64,000 nt of DNA from Eggerthellaceae bacterium (GCA_910575165.1 CAJTDS010000002.1:248001-312000), one strand, 5' to 3'; counted from the stretch's first letter, positions 7,417 through 17,071 are shown. The notes: generated by a model from the letters alone, not told the origin. Made by a program: numbers and translations.

Positions 7417-9933
7417 ATGGCGAAAAGCGATGCGACGCGAGCCCGCAGCATCGGGCGCAGGACGTTTCTGAAGGGGACGGCCGCGACCGCCGGCTTCGCC
7501 GCCCTGGCCGCAACCGGATGCTCGTCGGGCAAAACCGACGCCCCGGCCACGACCGACGACGGTTCCGACGAGGTGAAGGCCCAGGCTGAGCCCGAGAAGA
7601 AGCCGGTCCAGGCCCCGCCCGAGGAAATCTACCAGGGTGTTTGCCGCGGCAACTGTTTCGGAGGGTGCTCGCTGGACGTGAAGGTCCGCGATGGGAAGGT
7701 GGTTGCCACCACGGCGACGAAGCTTCCCAATCCCGACTACAGCCGCATTTGCCAGCGTGGCCATTCCCATCTGCAGCGCATCTACGACCCCGATCGCCTG
7801 AAGGCACCCATCCGCCGTGTAGGCGATCGCGGTGCCGGCGAGTGGGAGCAGATCACCTGGGACGAAGCTATCGAGGAGATTACCACTAAGTGGAAGCAGT
7901 ACCAGGCCGAATCTGGTCCTGAGAGCATCGCTTTCATGGCGGGGTCGGGCAACTTCGGCGTTGCGGCGACGAACTATGCGGGCCGCTTGCGCGATGCCAT
8001 GGGCGGCACGTTGGTGCAGTTCTGCTATGACAACTGCTATTTTCACGCTGGCCTCCATGCGGAAGGTGTAGGCGAGGCGTTCCTGGGCAACGAAATTGCG
8101 GACATCGTGAATGCGAAGTACGTTTTCCTGTGGGGCACCAATCCTTCCGTGGCTCAGCCGCAGAACTGGCACTTCATCATGGATGCCAAGGAAGCAGGGG
8201 CGAAAATCATCGTTATCGACCCGAACTTTACCTTGTCTGCGTCGCGTGCGGACGTGTTCGTCCCGGTTCGTCCCGGTACGGACAATGCGCTGCTCATGGC
8301 CATGATCAACGAGATCGTTGATAACGGCTGGATTGACGCTGATTACATAAAGGCCGCCACCGTCGGCCCGTACCTGGTAAAGGCGTCCGATGGTAAGTTT
8401 TTGCGCGGTAGCGACATCGGCATCGAGCCCACTACCACCGTGAACGCCGCCGGCCAGGAGGTCCCGGTCGATCCGATTCTGGTTCGCGATGCGGACGGCA
8501 ACGTGGGTACGGTGGAGGAAATCGCCGACCCGGTAATCGAAGGCAGCTTCGAGATAGAAGGCAATGAGGTAACCTGCGCCTACACGCTGCTCGTGGAGAG
8601 CTGCAAGCCGTGGACGGTTGCCCGTGCCGCCGAACTGTGCGACATCTCCGAGGACACCATTCGCGATCTTGCGAAGATGTACGCTGAAGGCCCCTCCACC
8701 ATTTACCAGGGCTTTGGTCCCGACCACTACGTGAACGGCGAGCGCGTGTACTTCACCCAGTACGCCATGGCCGCCATCACGCATAACGTCGGCCGCCCTG
8801 GCGCCAGCTGCGGATACGACTGGACCTATGCGGGCCTTATGAAGTACGTGAAGCCCGCGCTGCTCACCCCGCAGGGCGCCGCCGCAACCCTGACCACGGT
8901 CTCCCCGGCCATGCTCGAACAGGTTAAGGCCAAGGAAGTGGAAGGCAAGCCCTTCGATCTGCGCAGTCTGTACATTTGGGTCAGCAATCCGCTGGGCAAC
9001 CAGACCGACCGCAACTCTTGGATAGAGCTGTTCAACATGCTTGATTTGGTGGTTGTGGTAGACATGCGTTTGGGCGATACCGCTCACTACGCCGACATCG
9101 TGCTGCCTTGCGTGCATTGGTTCGAGTCGATGGAAATCATGCCGCAGACGTCGCCCTATCTCATCTTGCAGGAGAAGGTCATCGACCCGCTCTACGAAAG
9201 CAAGACCGACGTGGAGATCGTCAACCTGCTCGCCAAGGGCATGGGCATCGAGGGCTTCGAGATGACGCTTGAGGATTATCTGGCGGGTACGCTGAACAAC
9301 GACCTTGCAAAAGCCGACAATATCACCTGGGATCGTTTGAAGAAGGAAAAGGTCATCGAGATTCTGTCGGGTGACCCCTTCTACATCCATGGCGAGAACG
9401 GCGTGTTCCGCACGTCTTCCACCCGTCTGAACTTGTACTACGAGTCGCCGACCCCCTACATCGTCTACGGTCAGTCCTTCGACGTGGAAAAGAACCGTCT
9501 GCCTTATTGGGAGCCGCCGACCGAGGCGTGGCCCGAAACCGTTGCCGAGTTCGAGGCAAATCCGCTGGCCGCGCGCTTCCCGCTCATCTTCACCACCGAG
9601 CGCAACAAGATGAAATGCCACACTCAGTGGGGTCACTCGCCTTGGTTGCTTGAGCTGTACAACGAGCCGGTCATCCGTATTCACCCGACCGATGCCGAGG
9701 CTCGCGGCATCAAAGAAGGCGATTACGTGCGCGCCTTCAACGATCGCGGCGAGGCCGTTTTCAAGGCCAATATCCATCCCGGTGCGCGTCCTGGCGTCGT
9801 CATCGCTCCGAAGGGATGGGAAGAGGACCAATTCAAGAAGGGGCATTACTCCAATCTGACCTCCCGTGTCTTTAATCCGTTTACACCGAACAACTGCTTC
9901 TTCGACGCTCTCATCGAGATCGAGAAGGCGTAA
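7417..9933 (+). CDS. Tat-exported molybdopterin oxidoreductase, catalytic subunit
   Basis: An 838-residue DMSO-reductase-family enzyme that would act outside the cytoplasmic membrane. The N-terminus has a Tat signal (R14-R15-TFLKG, hydrophobic stretch to about 33) and a Cys at 35 that might be lipidated, although the lipobox is poor. A [4Fe-4S] site is formed by C76, C80, C84 and C112. Molybdopterin-binding signatures include FLWGTNPS, IIVIDPNFTLSASRADVFVPVRPGTD, DIVLPCVHWFE and the C-terminal KMKCHTQWGHSPW with GVVIAPKGWEEDQF. The likely metal-ligand region is QFCYDNCYFHAG, but the ligand cannot be fixed by eye. The start at 7417 follows AGGAGGG; longer frames are unsupported. The FeS subunit gene begins 10 bp downstream. 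Sequences of this type in Eggerthellaceae include catechol and dopamine dehydroxylases, but the substrate here is not determinable. Confidence 0.95.
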   Translation: MAKSDATRARSIGRRTFLKGTAATAGFAALAATGCSSGKTDAPATTDDGSDEVKAQAEPEKKPVQAPPEEIYQGVCRGNCFGGCSLDVKVRDGKVVATTATKLPNPDYSRICQRGHSHLQRIYDPDRLKAPIRRVGDRGAGEWEQITWDEAIEEITTKWKQYQAESGPESIAFMAGSGNFGVAATNYAGRLRDAMGGTLVQFCYDNCYFHAGLHAEGVGEAFLGNEIADIVNAKYVFLWGTNPSVAQPQNWHFIMDAKEAGAKIIVIDPNFTLSASRADVFVPVRPGTDNALLMAMINEIVDNGWIDADYIKAATVGPYLVKASDGKFLRGSDIGIEPTTTVNAAGQEVPVDPILVRDADGNVGTVEEIADPVIEGSFEIEGNEVTCAYTLLVESCKPWTVARAAELCDISEDTIRDLAKMYAEGPSTIYQGFGPDHYVNGERVYFTQYAMAAITHNVGRPGASCGYDWTYAGLMKYVKPALLTPQGAAATLTTVSPAMLEQVKAKEVEGKPFDLRSLYIWVSNPLGNQTDRNSWIELFNMLDLVVVVDMRLGDTAHYADIVLPCVHWFESMEIMPQTSPYLILQEKVIDPLYESKTDVEIVNLLAKGMGIEGFEMTLEDYLAGTLNNDLAKADNITWDRLKKEKVIEILSGDPFYIHGENGVFRTSSTRLNLYYESPTPYIVYGQSFDVEKNRLPYWEPPTEAWPETVAEFEANPLAARFPLIFTTERNKMKCHTQWGHSPWLLELYNEPVIRIHPTDAEARGIKEGDYVRAFNDRGEAVFKANIHPGARPGVVIAPKGWEEDQFKKGHYSNLTSRVFNPFTPNNCFFDALIEIEKA

Positions 9934-9943
9934 GGGGGACGCT

Positions 9944-10561
9944 ATGAAATTCGGAATGGCAATTGACGTCACCCGTTGCATCGGCTGCCACACCTGTGCG
10001 GTCGCGTGCAAGATGAGCAACAACCTGCCGGAAGAGGTGTGGTGGAACAACATTCGCAGCGACGGCGGCGAGGCTCCCGACACTGCGCGCGGCGAATATC
10101 CTGGCAATTTGGAAATGAACTATTACCCTGTGAACTGCCAGCACTGCGAGAATCCTGCCTGCGTGGACGTGTGTCCGACCGGCGCCTCGTTCAAGCGTGA
10201 GGACGGCATCGTTTCCGTAGACGTGGATACCTGTATCGGCTGCGCATCGTGTATTGCCGCTTGTCCGTACAATGTGCGCGTACTCTATGACAAGGAGCCG
10301 ACATTCTCCATGGATTTTGCCGTAGGCGACTACGATGCGCCCGAACACAAGCAAGCGACGGTGGGCAAGTGCACCGGTTGCGCTAACCGCATCGATCGCG
10401 GCGAAGTACCTGCCTGCATGGACCTGTGTCCGGCGCGCGCCCGCTTCTGGGGCGACCTGGATGATCCCAACAGCGATGTTAGCAAGTTCCTGGCCGGCAA
10501 GCAGACGGTTCGGCTGCTTGAAAATGCCGGCACCGAGCCGAACGTGCACTATGTGAAGTAG
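9944..10561 (+). CDS. DmsB/NrfC-type 4x[4Fe-4S] subunit
   Basis: A 205-residue electron-transfer subunit with four cysteine groups: CIGCHTCAVACK, CQHCENPACVDVCP, CIGCASCIAACP and CTGCANRIDRGEVPAC followed by CP. The start at 9944 is supported by AAGGGGGA and by the N-terminus MKFGMAIDVTRC, which aligns with the protein at 2046-2666. An in-frame upstream ATG would overlap the catalytic subunit and lacks a ribosome-binding site. It bridges the exported molybdoenzyme and the NrfD anchor encoded next. Confidence 0.95.
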   Translation: MKFGMAIDVTRCIGCHTCAVACKMSNNLPEEVWWNNIRSDGGEAPDTARGEYPGNLEMNYYPVNCQHCENPACVDVCPTGASFKREDGIVSVDVDTCIGCASCIAACPYNVRVLYDKEPTFSMDFAVGDYDAPEHKQATVGKCTGCANRIDRGEVPACMDLCPARARFWGDLDDPNSDVSKFLAGKQTVRLLENAGTEPNVHYVK

Positions 10562-10639
10562 TACTGGTTAGGGGCTGGGGTCGCGGTCGTGCTTCGGCGC
10601 GCGGCCTTGGCCCTCGGCGCAGCGGCGGGGGAGGGTGCC

Positions 10640-11563
10640 GTGCTCTTCGACGAGCTCATCGTGTGGTATCTGTTCCTGGGCGGAGTGGGCTCAGGCACCT
10701 TCCTCATGGGTTCGGTCGCGCTGCGGGCGCTCTCCCGCGTCCAAGGCGTCGACCGGGCCGTGATCAGCCGAATCGCCCGCAAGATGGGTGCCCCGGTGCT
10801 GGTGGTGGGCCTTCTGGCCTCGGCAGCGGGAGCCACGTGCCTGCTGGGGGACCTGCCCAGCCTGGACAACGCCCATCTGCTGCTGTTCAAGCCCACGTTC
10901 TCGGCCATCTCCGTGGGAGCGCTCACGCTCGGGTGCTTCATGGCGGCCCTGGTCGTTCTGGCTTGGGCGGCGTCGCGGGGCGTGGCGGAGACTCCGCGTT
11001 TCGCCCGCGGCGCGCGCATCGTTGCCGGCATCGCCCTGGTGCTGGCCGTGGTGGTCATGGTCTACACCGGCGTGCTTCTGTGCCTGATGCCGTCGGTGCC
11101 GCTGTGGAACACGCCGCTTCTGCCCGTGCTCTTCGCTCTGTCCTCCTGCGCCACCGGCTTGGGTGCGCTCATGATCATCGCCACGGTGGTGTTCTGGGAC
11201 GAGCCCAAGTTCGCGTTCCCGCTGGCCTTCGCCGTGCGCATGGACACTTTCGTGGTGACGGCCGAGGTCGTGGTGGTGGCCCTTATGGGCGCAATGCTTT
11301 GCTTTTCTTCGTCGGAGGCCGCTTCTGCTTCCCTTGGCGAGCTGGTTTCCGGGACATACGCCCCCATGTTCTGGATCGGCTTCGTCGCGGTGGGCATGGC
11401 GGCCCCTCCTGCGTTCGGGCTGGTGTTTTCCGTCGCCCCTCCGAAAACCCTGGCGCCCTATGCTATCATCGGTGCCTGCATTCTTATAGGCGGGCTGTCG
11501 CTGAGGTACTGCATGATCGGTGCCGGCGTGCATCTTTCCGCCTTCATGTTCTCAGGTTTGTAG
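10640..11563 (+). CDS. NrfD/DmsC-family membrane anchor
   Basis: A 307-residue membrane protein with eight to nine hydrophobic helices, starting FDELIVWYLFLGGVGSGTFLMG, a recognisable NrfD N-terminus. It would oxidise menaquinol and feed electrons to the FeS and Mo subunits upstream. I prefer the GTG at 10640 because GGGGGAGGG sits about 5 nt before it; an alternative GTG at 10589 would add 17 residues without good support. It is the third gene of the operon, 78 bp after the FeS subunit. It is shorter than the NrfD protein of the first operon. Confidence 0.85.
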   Translation: MLFDELIVWYLFLGGVGSGTFLMGSVALRALSRVQGVDRAVISRIARKMGAPVLVVGLLASAAGATCLLGDLPSLDNAHLLLFKPTFSAISVGALTLGCFMAALVVLAWAASRGVAETPRFARGARIVAGIALVLAVVVMVYTGVLLCLMPSVPLWNTPLLPVLFALSSCATGLGALMIIATVVFWDEPKFAFPLAFAVRMDTFVVTAEVVVVALMGAMLCFSSSEAASASLGELVSGTYAPMFWIGFVAVGMAAPPAFGLVFSVAPPKTLAPYAIIGACILIGGLSLRYCMIGAGVHLSAFMFSGL

Positions 11564-11605
11564 CCATGGCGGCGACGTATCCGACGCGGAGAAGGGCAGT
11601 ACCAG

Positions 11606-11992
11606 GTGCAGGATGCCTTCGAGATAGACGAGAGCAGCTCCACGCCTATCTGGCTGCAGCTGAAGAACCGCATCGTGTACCTGATCGCTTCGGGCTACTA
11701 CAAGCCCGGCGACAAGCTGCCCACGGTGCGCGAGCTGGCCATCGCCCTGAAGATCAACTACAACACGGTGAACAAGGTGTACCTCAGCCTGCTGCACGAC
11801 GGCTACCTCATGTCGCGGCGGGGCAAGGGCACCTTCGTCAACGAGCTGGCGCGCCCGGCCGAGGCAGTGGAGGACTCGCCGGCCGACACCGTCATCGACA
11901 TGATGATCAACCAATGCCTGGAGTTGGGGGTCCCCCTGGATGACGTGGTGAACCAGGTCACCAGGAGGGTTGCAAGGCGTCGGGAGAGTTAG
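11606..11992 (+). CDS. GntR-family (YtrA-type) transcriptional regulator
   Basis: A 128-residue regulator with an N-terminal winged helix-turn-helix: PIWLQLKNRIVYLIASGYYKPGDKLP, then TVRELAIALKINYNTVNKVYLSLLHDGYLMSRRGKGTFV (about 14-80). The short C-terminal tail of about 45 residues places it in the YtrA subgroup, which lacks a large effector domain. The start is a GTG preceded by GAAGGG. It is 20 bp upstream of the SPFH-domain gene and the two are probably one operon, which suggests it regulates that membrane protein. It may also affect the respiratory operon just upstream, but nothing in the sequence proves this. Confidence 0.9.
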   Translation: MQDAFEIDESSSTPIWLQLKNRIVYLIASGYYKPGDKLPTVRELAIALKINYNTVNKVYLSLLHDGYLMSRRGKGTFVNELARPAEAVEDSPADTVIDMMINQCLELGVPLDDVVNQVTRRVARRRES

Positions 11993-12012
11993 CGGACGGC
12001 ACGGAGGGATTT

Positions 12013-12960
12013 ATGGCTCGGAGCAAGCGGTCAGGCGAGGCGGCAGGTGCCTCGAAGAGATTGGGCAAGGCCGACGATTTCGGCATTCAGACCACCACGA
12101 CGTCCCGGGCGGGCGCGTTTCTGTTCACGGCGGTGATGTTCCTGGTGCCGGCCGTGGCGTTTCTAGCGGTCACCTGGGAGCACGTGAGCATCTTCACCAT
12201 CGCCGGTGCCTGCGTGGTCGGCTTTCTGTGCGCCAACGCCGTGCATATCGCCTTCGAATGGGAGAAAGCGGTCATCATGCGCTTCGGGCGCTTCAACCGC
12301 CTGGCGGGGCCGGGCATCTACTTCACCATCCCCATCGTGGAGTCCGAGGCCGCCAAGGTGGACCAGCGCGTGCGCACCATCTCCTTCGAGGCCGAGGAGA
12401 CGCTGTCGTCGGATTTGGTGCCGGTGGACGTTGACACGGTGCTGTTCTGGGTGGTCATGGACGTGGAGCGCGCCTGCAAGGAGGTCCAGAATTTCGAGGC
12501 GGTCATCTCGCTGGCGGCCCAGACGGCCATGCGCGACGTCATCGGCCAGATCTGCCTGTCCGAGATTGCCATGCGCCGCACCTACCTGGACGACGAACTG
12601 AAGCGCATCATCTCCGAGAAGGTTGACGAGTGGGGTATCGCCGTGGTGTCGGTGGAGATCCGCGATATCGTGATTCCCAAGGAGCTGCAGGCCTCCATGG
12701 CCCGGCAGGCCCAGGCCGAGCGCGAGCGTGACGCGCGGCTGATCCTGGCCGAGGTGGAGCGCGACGTGTCCGAGCTGTACGTGGAAGCCGCCCAGGTGTA
12801 CGGCCAGCCCGACGCCGCACTGAAGCTGCGCACCATGAACCTGGTCTACGACAGCGTGCGGGAGAACGGGTCCATGGTGGTGGTGCCCTCTGCCTACAGC
12901 GAGGGCTTCACCGAAACCGCCGCTAACGCCGCCCAAGCCGCCCGCGACCTGGGGCGGTAG
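12013..12960 (+). CDS. SPFH/Band 7 (stomatin/slipin-like) membrane protein
   Basis: A 315-residue protein with two N-terminal membrane helices (about 33-75) and an SPFH domain beginning EWEKAVIMRFGRFNRLAGPGIYFTIPIVE. Conserved features include VDQRVRTISFEAEETLSSDLVPVDVDTVLFW and the later region WGIAVVSVEIRDIVIPKELQASMARQAQAERERDARLI, which ends in a helical coiled coil. Proteins of this family oligomerise in membrane microdomains and influence protein turnover and membrane order. A GGAGGGATTT ribosome-binding site precedes the ATG. It follows the GntR gene, and the pairing of YtrA-type regulators with membrane proteins fits membrane-stress control; this is inference. Confidence 0.9.
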   Translation: MARSKRSGEAAGASKRLGKADDFGIQTTTTSRAGAFLFTAVMFLVPAVAFLAVTWEHVSIFTIAGACVVGFLCANAVHIAFEWEKAVIMRFGRFNRLAGPGIYFTIPIVESEAAKVDQRVRTISFEAEETLSSDLVPVDVDTVLFWVVMDVERACKEVQNFEAVISLAAQTAMRDVIGQICLSEIAMRRTYLDDELKRIISEKVDEWGIAVVSVEIRDIVIPKELQASMARQAQAERERDARLILAEVERDVSELYVEAAQVYGQPDAALKLRTMNLVYDSVRENGSMVVVPSAYSEGFTETAANAAQAARDLGR

Positions 12961-13076
12961 GGGACGGCCCGCCGGGTTGCGCGCGGGCTGTTTGTAGAAT
13001 TGGCGAGATGCGTTTTAGCGGCGCCCGGTAGCGGTATGCTCGTCAGGGGACGGTCGCAATCGGGCAGGGGGCTTTC

Positions 13077-14102
13077 ATGAACACCGTGGTTTTGGGCAAG
13101 TCGGGCATCGCATCGCCGCAGAACGCTTTCGGGGCGCTGCCTATCCAGCGTTGCACCGAGGAGCAGGCGGTGGCGCTGGTGCGTCGGGCCTTCGAGGGCG
13201 GTATGACCTTCTTCGACACGGCGAGGGCCTACACCACCAGCGAGGAGCGCGTGGGCAAGGCTCTGGCCGACGTGCGTGACCAGGTGGCCATCGCCAGCAA
13301 GACCATGGCCGAGACGCCGGAGGGCTTCTGGCGCGACCTGGAGACGTCGCTTCGCACCTTGGGCACTGACTACCTGGACCTCTACCAGCTGCACTGCGTG
13401 CCCCGCTGCTACCGGCCCGGCGACGGCACCGGCATGTACGAGTGCCTGCTGGAGGCGCGCGATCGCGGGCTTATTCGCCATATCGGCATCACGGCGCACC
13501 TGATCGCGGTGGCCGAGGAAATTGCGGAAAGCGGCCTGTACGAGACGCTGCAGTTCCCCTTCAGCTACCTGGCCAGCAACCGCGAGGTCGCCCTGGTGGA
13601 AACCTGCGCCCGCAACGACGTGGGCTTCATCGCCATGAAAGGCCTGGCCGGCGGTCTCATCACCAACGCCGAAGCCGCCATGGCCTTCATGACCCGCTAC
13701 CCTAATGTGCTTCCTATCTGGGGTGTGCAGCGGGCGTGCGAGCTGGATCAGTGGCTGGCGTTCATGGGCGACACCCCGCAGGTCACACCCCGGATGGAGG
13801 CGTTCTTTGCGTCCGAGCGCACCCAGCTTGCCGGAGGTTTCTGCCGCGGCTGCGGCTACTGCGCGCCATGCACCGCGGGCATCCCCATCAGCATGGACGC
13901 GCGCATGTCGCTCATGATCCGCCGCGCGCCCTCGCAGGCATGGCTCTCGCCCGAATGGCAGGAGAAGATGGAACTGGTGGAAGAGTGCACCGAATGCGGC
14001 GTCTGCATGACCCGGTGCCCCTATCAGCTGGATATTCCCAGCCTGCTGCGCCAGAACCTGGACGACTACCGCGCCGTACTGGCAGGAAAGGTGCAGGTGT
14101 AG
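13077..14102 (+). CDS. Aldo/keto reductase with C-terminal 4Fe-4S domain
   Basis: A 341-residue NAD(P)H-dependent aldo/keto reductase fused to a ferredoxin-like tail. The reductase tetrad is visible as D47, Y52, K75 and H106 (FFDTARAY, ASKTM, YQLHC). The C-terminus has two cysteine groups, CRGCGYCAPC and CTECGVCMTRCP, as in the FeS-containing subfamily common in anaerobes. Such enzymes may couple flavin- or ferredoxin-dependent electron flow to carbonyl reduction, but the substrate is unknown. AGGGGG precedes the ATG. It is transcribed alone, 116 bp after the SPFH gene. Confidence 0.92.
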   Translation: MNTVVLGKSGIASPQNAFGALPIQRCTEEQAVALVRRAFEGGMTFFDTARAYTTSEERVGKALADVRDQVAIASKTMAETPEGFWRDLETSLRTLGTDYLDLYQLHCVPRCYRPGDGTGMYECLLEARDRGLIRHIGITAHLIAVAEEIAESGLYETLQFPFSYLASNREVALVETCARNDVGFIAMKGLAGGLITNAEAAMAFMTRYPNVLPIWGVQRACELDQWLAFMGDTPQVTPRMEAFFASERTQLAGGFCRGCGYCAPCTAGIPISMDARMSLMIRRAPSQAWLSPEWQEKMELVEECTECGVCMTRCPYQLDIPSLLRQNLDDYRAVLAGKVQV

Positions 14103-14256
14103 GGCCTGCACCGCACGCTGTTATTTTTGCCGAACGGAAATTGTGGTCTTCGTCAGCGCCTGCATGGGCTAAACTGCTTCGTTGCGCCTTCGGGTGCGAG
14201 AATGTTGGTTTCCTGAGATGATGCAAGGGAAGTGATACGGAAAGGGGTGGTTTACC

Positions 14257-15858
14257 TTGTCTGTCGACGAGCAGCCTCCCGATGGAGCAGACCTACCTCA
14301 TCGCGAGGTGCAAGCAAGCCCCCAGGGTGTCGCGGCCGTGCAATCCGGCGCACCCGATCCGTTTCCCCCGAACCCTCCCCATGGTTCCATCGCAAACCTG
14401 CGTAAGAGCAATATCAGCGCACTCGGCATTGCCTTTATGCTGTTTTGCCTTGTCTCAGCCGGTGCTTTCGGCATAGAGGAGATTATTCCCTCGGCAGGCC
14501 CCGGCCTTACCCTTATCATCTTGATCGTGCTGCCCTTCCTGTGGGCGCGCCCCATCAGCTCCCTTGTGGCCGAGGCGAACTCCATCCTGCCGCGCGAGGG
14601 CGGCATCTACGCCTGGGCTAAGGAGACCTTCGGCGAGTTCTGGGGATTTCAGGCCGGCTGGTGGACCTCCATGGACACCTACATCGCTTCCGGCGCCTAC
14701 ATTGCCATGGCCGGCGGCTACACGGCGCAGCTGCTCTCGCTGGACGATACGGGCACGTTCGTCTTCAAGCTGTTCGTCATCGCGTTCTTCACCGTCATCA
14801 ACTTGGTGGGACTCATCGAGGTGGAGCGCATCAGCACGTTCTTCTCGGTATTGATCCTCATCGTGTTCGGCATGGCGGTGGTCTTCGGCTTCATGAACTG
14901 GCAGGCCAACCCCTTCGACCCGGTGTTCGCCAATCCCGAAAACCCCATGAGCTGCCTGGTGGAGGCGCTGAGCCTGGGTATATGGATGTACTGCGGTTAC
15001 GAGTGCATCGCCGCCATGTCCGGCGAGTACGAGGATTCCCGCAACGTGGCGAAGGGCTTCCGCATCGCGCTGCCGCTGATCGCGCTGTCCTACATTCTGC
15101 CCACGCTGGCGTGCCTGGGCGCGTACCCGGAGGGCACGTGGGCCGAATGGGGCATCGAGGGCGGCTTCTCCGAGAGCGTGCTCGGCTATGGCACCATCTT
15201 CTCCATGGTGCTGGGGCATACCGGCGTGGTCATCTTCCTGATCATCGCCATCATGAGCCAGTGCACCATCTACAACACCTACCTTGCCAGCGGCTCGCGC
15301 AGCTTCTGGGTGCTTTCCGAGGACAACCTGTTCCCGCGGTTCATCCGCAAGGTGGACAAGTCCGGGCGCAGCCCCTACGTGGGCGTGCTCACCATTTCGC
15401 TGTCGTCGCTGGTGTTCTCGCAGTTCGATTTCGTGTCGATTATCGAGATGGACATCGTGTTCATCCTGGCGCGCTACATGCTGCTGGGATTCATCGTGAT
15501 GAAGCTGCGCAAGATGTACCCGGTTGCCGAGCGGTCCGCCGACATGTACGTGATCAAGGGGCGGGTGCGGCCGTGGTCGTTCGCGGTGCTGGCCTGCGGC
15601 ATCGCCACGTTCGCGCTGTGCCTGACGCCCATCGGCGACTTTCCGGCAACGGTTCTGTTCCTGGCGTCGGGCGTGGTGGCCTACGTGGTGTTCAAGCGCA
15701 TCTACGGCGGCTTGACCTGCGTCGATCCCGAAGCGCATCCTGTCGACCCCAAGACGGGCCTGGCTGTGGGCGACACCCGGCGCATCGGCCTGTTCGCGCT
15801 CGTGACGGCGGGCCTGTTCCTGCTTACCTTGGTGCTGAACCTAGCTTTCGGGCTGTAG
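14257..15858 (+). CDS. APC-superfamily amino acid permease
   Basis: A 533-residue transporter of the amino acid-polyamine-organocation superfamily with about 12 membrane helices after a polar N-terminus of about 48 residues rich in Pro. Helix 1 carries FCLVSAGAFGIEEIIPSAGPGL, and SLVAEANSILPREGGIYAWAKETFGEFWGFQAGWW is characteristic of glutamate/GABA-antiporter-like members. The start is TTG at 14257 behind GGAAAGGGG. The substrate is not determinable. It stands as a single gene, converging on the LysR gene through a shared GC-rich inverted repeat. Confidence 0.9.
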   Translation: MSVDEQPPDGADLPHREVQASPQGVAAVQSGAPDPFPPNPPHGSIANLRKSNISALGIAFMLFCLVSAGAFGIEEIIPSAGPGLTLIILIVLPFLWARPISSLVAEANSILPREGGIYAWAKETFGEFWGFQAGWWTSMDTYIASGAYIAMAGGYTAQLLSLDDTGTFVFKLFVIAFFTVINLVGLIEVERISTFFSVLILIVFGMAVVFGFMNWQANPFDPVFANPENPMSCLVEALSLGIWMYCGYECIAAMSGEYEDSRNVAKGFRIALPLIALSYILPTLACLGAYPEGTWAEWGIEGGFSESVLGYGTIFSMVLGHTGVVIFLIIAIMSQCTIYNTYLASGSRSFWVLSEDNLFPRFIRKVDKSGRSPYVGVLTISLSSLVFSQFDFVSIIEMDIVFILARYMLLGFIVMKLRKMYPVAERSADMYVIKGRVRPWSFAVLACGIATFALCLTPIGDFPATVLFLASGVVAYVVFKRIYGGLTCVDPEAHPVDPKTGLAVGDTRRIGLFALVTAGLFLLTLVLNLAFGL

Positions 15859-15859
15859 G

Positions 15860-15921
15860 GGGGCGCCGCCGGCTGCAGCGCGCGGGCGACCTTCGCCGGC
15901 TGCAGGCTCCTGCGGCGCCCC
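15860..15921. terminator. GC-rich inverted repeat between convergent genes
   Basis: GGGGCGCCGC just after the permease stop and GCGGCGCCCC about 40 bp later form a perfect 10-bp inverted repeat between the convergent permease and LysR genes. Inside, GCCGGCTGCAG occurs twice as a direct repeat. A bidirectional transcription end is likely, although there is no T-run. Confidence 0.45.
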
Positions 15922-15926
15922 GCCGG

Positions 15927-16814
15927 TCAGCCTGCGTAGTTTTCGGCTACCCAGCGCTCGGCAGTCTCTACGAAAGCTCGGGTGGCGGCGCTGGCGGAGG
16001 CGCGGGAGCGCGCGATCAGGTGGATGTCGCGGGCGGCTTCGGCCTTCGTTCTCATGGTCACCAGCGGAAACGGCGGCTCGCGCAGGATGAGGTCCGGCAG
16101 CACGGAAAAGCCCAGGTTGGCGCTGACCATGCTCATGACCGCGTAGTCGCTGTCCACGGTGAAGCGCACGTTGGGCTCTACGCCGTTGGCTTTGAACAGG
16201 GCCTCCATCTCGGATGGACGCCCGTTGCTCATGAGCTGCACGTAGGGCTGTTCGGCCAGGTCGGTGGCGGTGAAGAAGCGCTGCGTCGCCTTCGGGTTAT
16301 CCGGCGATACCACCACCAGCAGCGGGTCGCGGCGCAGCATCACGGCGTCGAAGTCGTAGCGCAGGGGCGACACGCAGAAGCCGCAGTCTGCGCCGCCGTT
16401 CCACACTGCGTCGGCCAGGGCCTGCTCGTCGTCGATGCACAGCAGCTTCAGGTCGATAAGCGGGTGCTCCTCGAAGAAGGCCTTGGCGATGGAGGGGAAC
16501 CATTGGATGGCCGTGCTGGTGAACGCCGCCACGCGCACCAGGCCACTTTCCAGGTGCTTGAGCTCGGACACGCGCGTTTCCAGCTGGCGTTCCGCCCCGC
16601 GAGCTGCCTGGATAAGCGGGTAGAGCTCGCGGCCGTCGGCGGTCAGGCGCGTGTCGCCGTAGTCGCGCACGAACAGCGGCAGGTCGAGCTCGCGTTCCAG
16701 CATGTTAATCAGGTAGCTGATGCCGGCTTGGGTGTATCCCATGCGCTCGGCGGCCTTCTTGAAGCTGTGGGTTTCGGCGACTGTGAGAAACGCCTCGTAC
16801 TTCTGGTTCGCCAT
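15927..16814 (-). CDS. LysR-family transcriptional regulator
   Basis: A 295-residue regulator with a winged helix-turn-helix near the N-terminus (YEAFLTVAETHSFKKAAERMGYTQAGISYLINMLEREL, about 6-43) and a periplasmic-binding-protein-like effector domain (about 90-290). I place the start at 16814 (MANQKYEAF), where AGAAGGA precedes it; the open frame extends 16 codons further without support. It is divergent from an EamA-type transporter gene, and LysR regulators often control the divergent neighbour. A GGAAA-N6-TTTCC dyad lies between them. Confidence 0.92.
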   Translation of the reverse strand: MANQKYEAFLTVAETHSFKKAAERMGYTQAGISYLINMLERELDLPLFVRDYGDTRLTADGRELYPLIQAARGAERQLETRVSELKHLESGLVRVAAFTSTAIQWFPSIAKAFFEEHPLIDLKLLCIDDEQALADAVWNGGADCGFCVSPLRYDFDAVMLRRDPLLVVVSPDNPKATQRFFTATDLAEQPYVQLMSNGRPSEMEALFKANGVEPNVRFTVDSDYAVMSMVSANLGFSVLPDLILREPPFPLVTMRTKAEAARDIHLIARSRASASAATRAFVETAERWVAENYAG

Positions 16815-16957
16815 AAGTGTCCTTCTGTTGGTGCCGTGGCCGGTGGGGGTCGGGGGCTCCACTGCTTGTCCTCGCTCGCTGCTTCTTCATGTTATGGCTT
16901 ATGAACTGGTATAACAAGATATTCTAAAAAAGAGATTAACAAAAACTCGTTTTACTT

Positions 16958-16973
16958 GGAAATCATGTTTTCC
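16958..16973. promoter_or_regulatory. Candidate LysR binding site between divergent genes
   Basis: The dyad GGAAA-N6-TTTCC lies in the AT-rich divergent promoter region, directly before TACAAT (16974-16979), which could be the -10 box of the EamA gene. Position and symmetry fit a LysR site. No other copy was noticed, so this is inference. Confidence 0.4.
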
Positions 16974-17071
16974 TACAATGCACCTATATCCCTTATATAG
17001 CGGAAAGAGCCTCTGGGGAGAGGGGCTGGGTTTTGTGCGCGAAGTTCGTGACGCCGCGCAGAGGAGCAGGT

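Noticed and set aside
7207-10107. Long minus-strand open frame (966 codons) opposite the exported molybdoenzyme
   Set aside because: It is antisense to a gene with clear Tat, FeS and Mo motifs, has a His/Gly/Val/Arg-rich composition typical of GC-driven shadow frames, and shows no domain.
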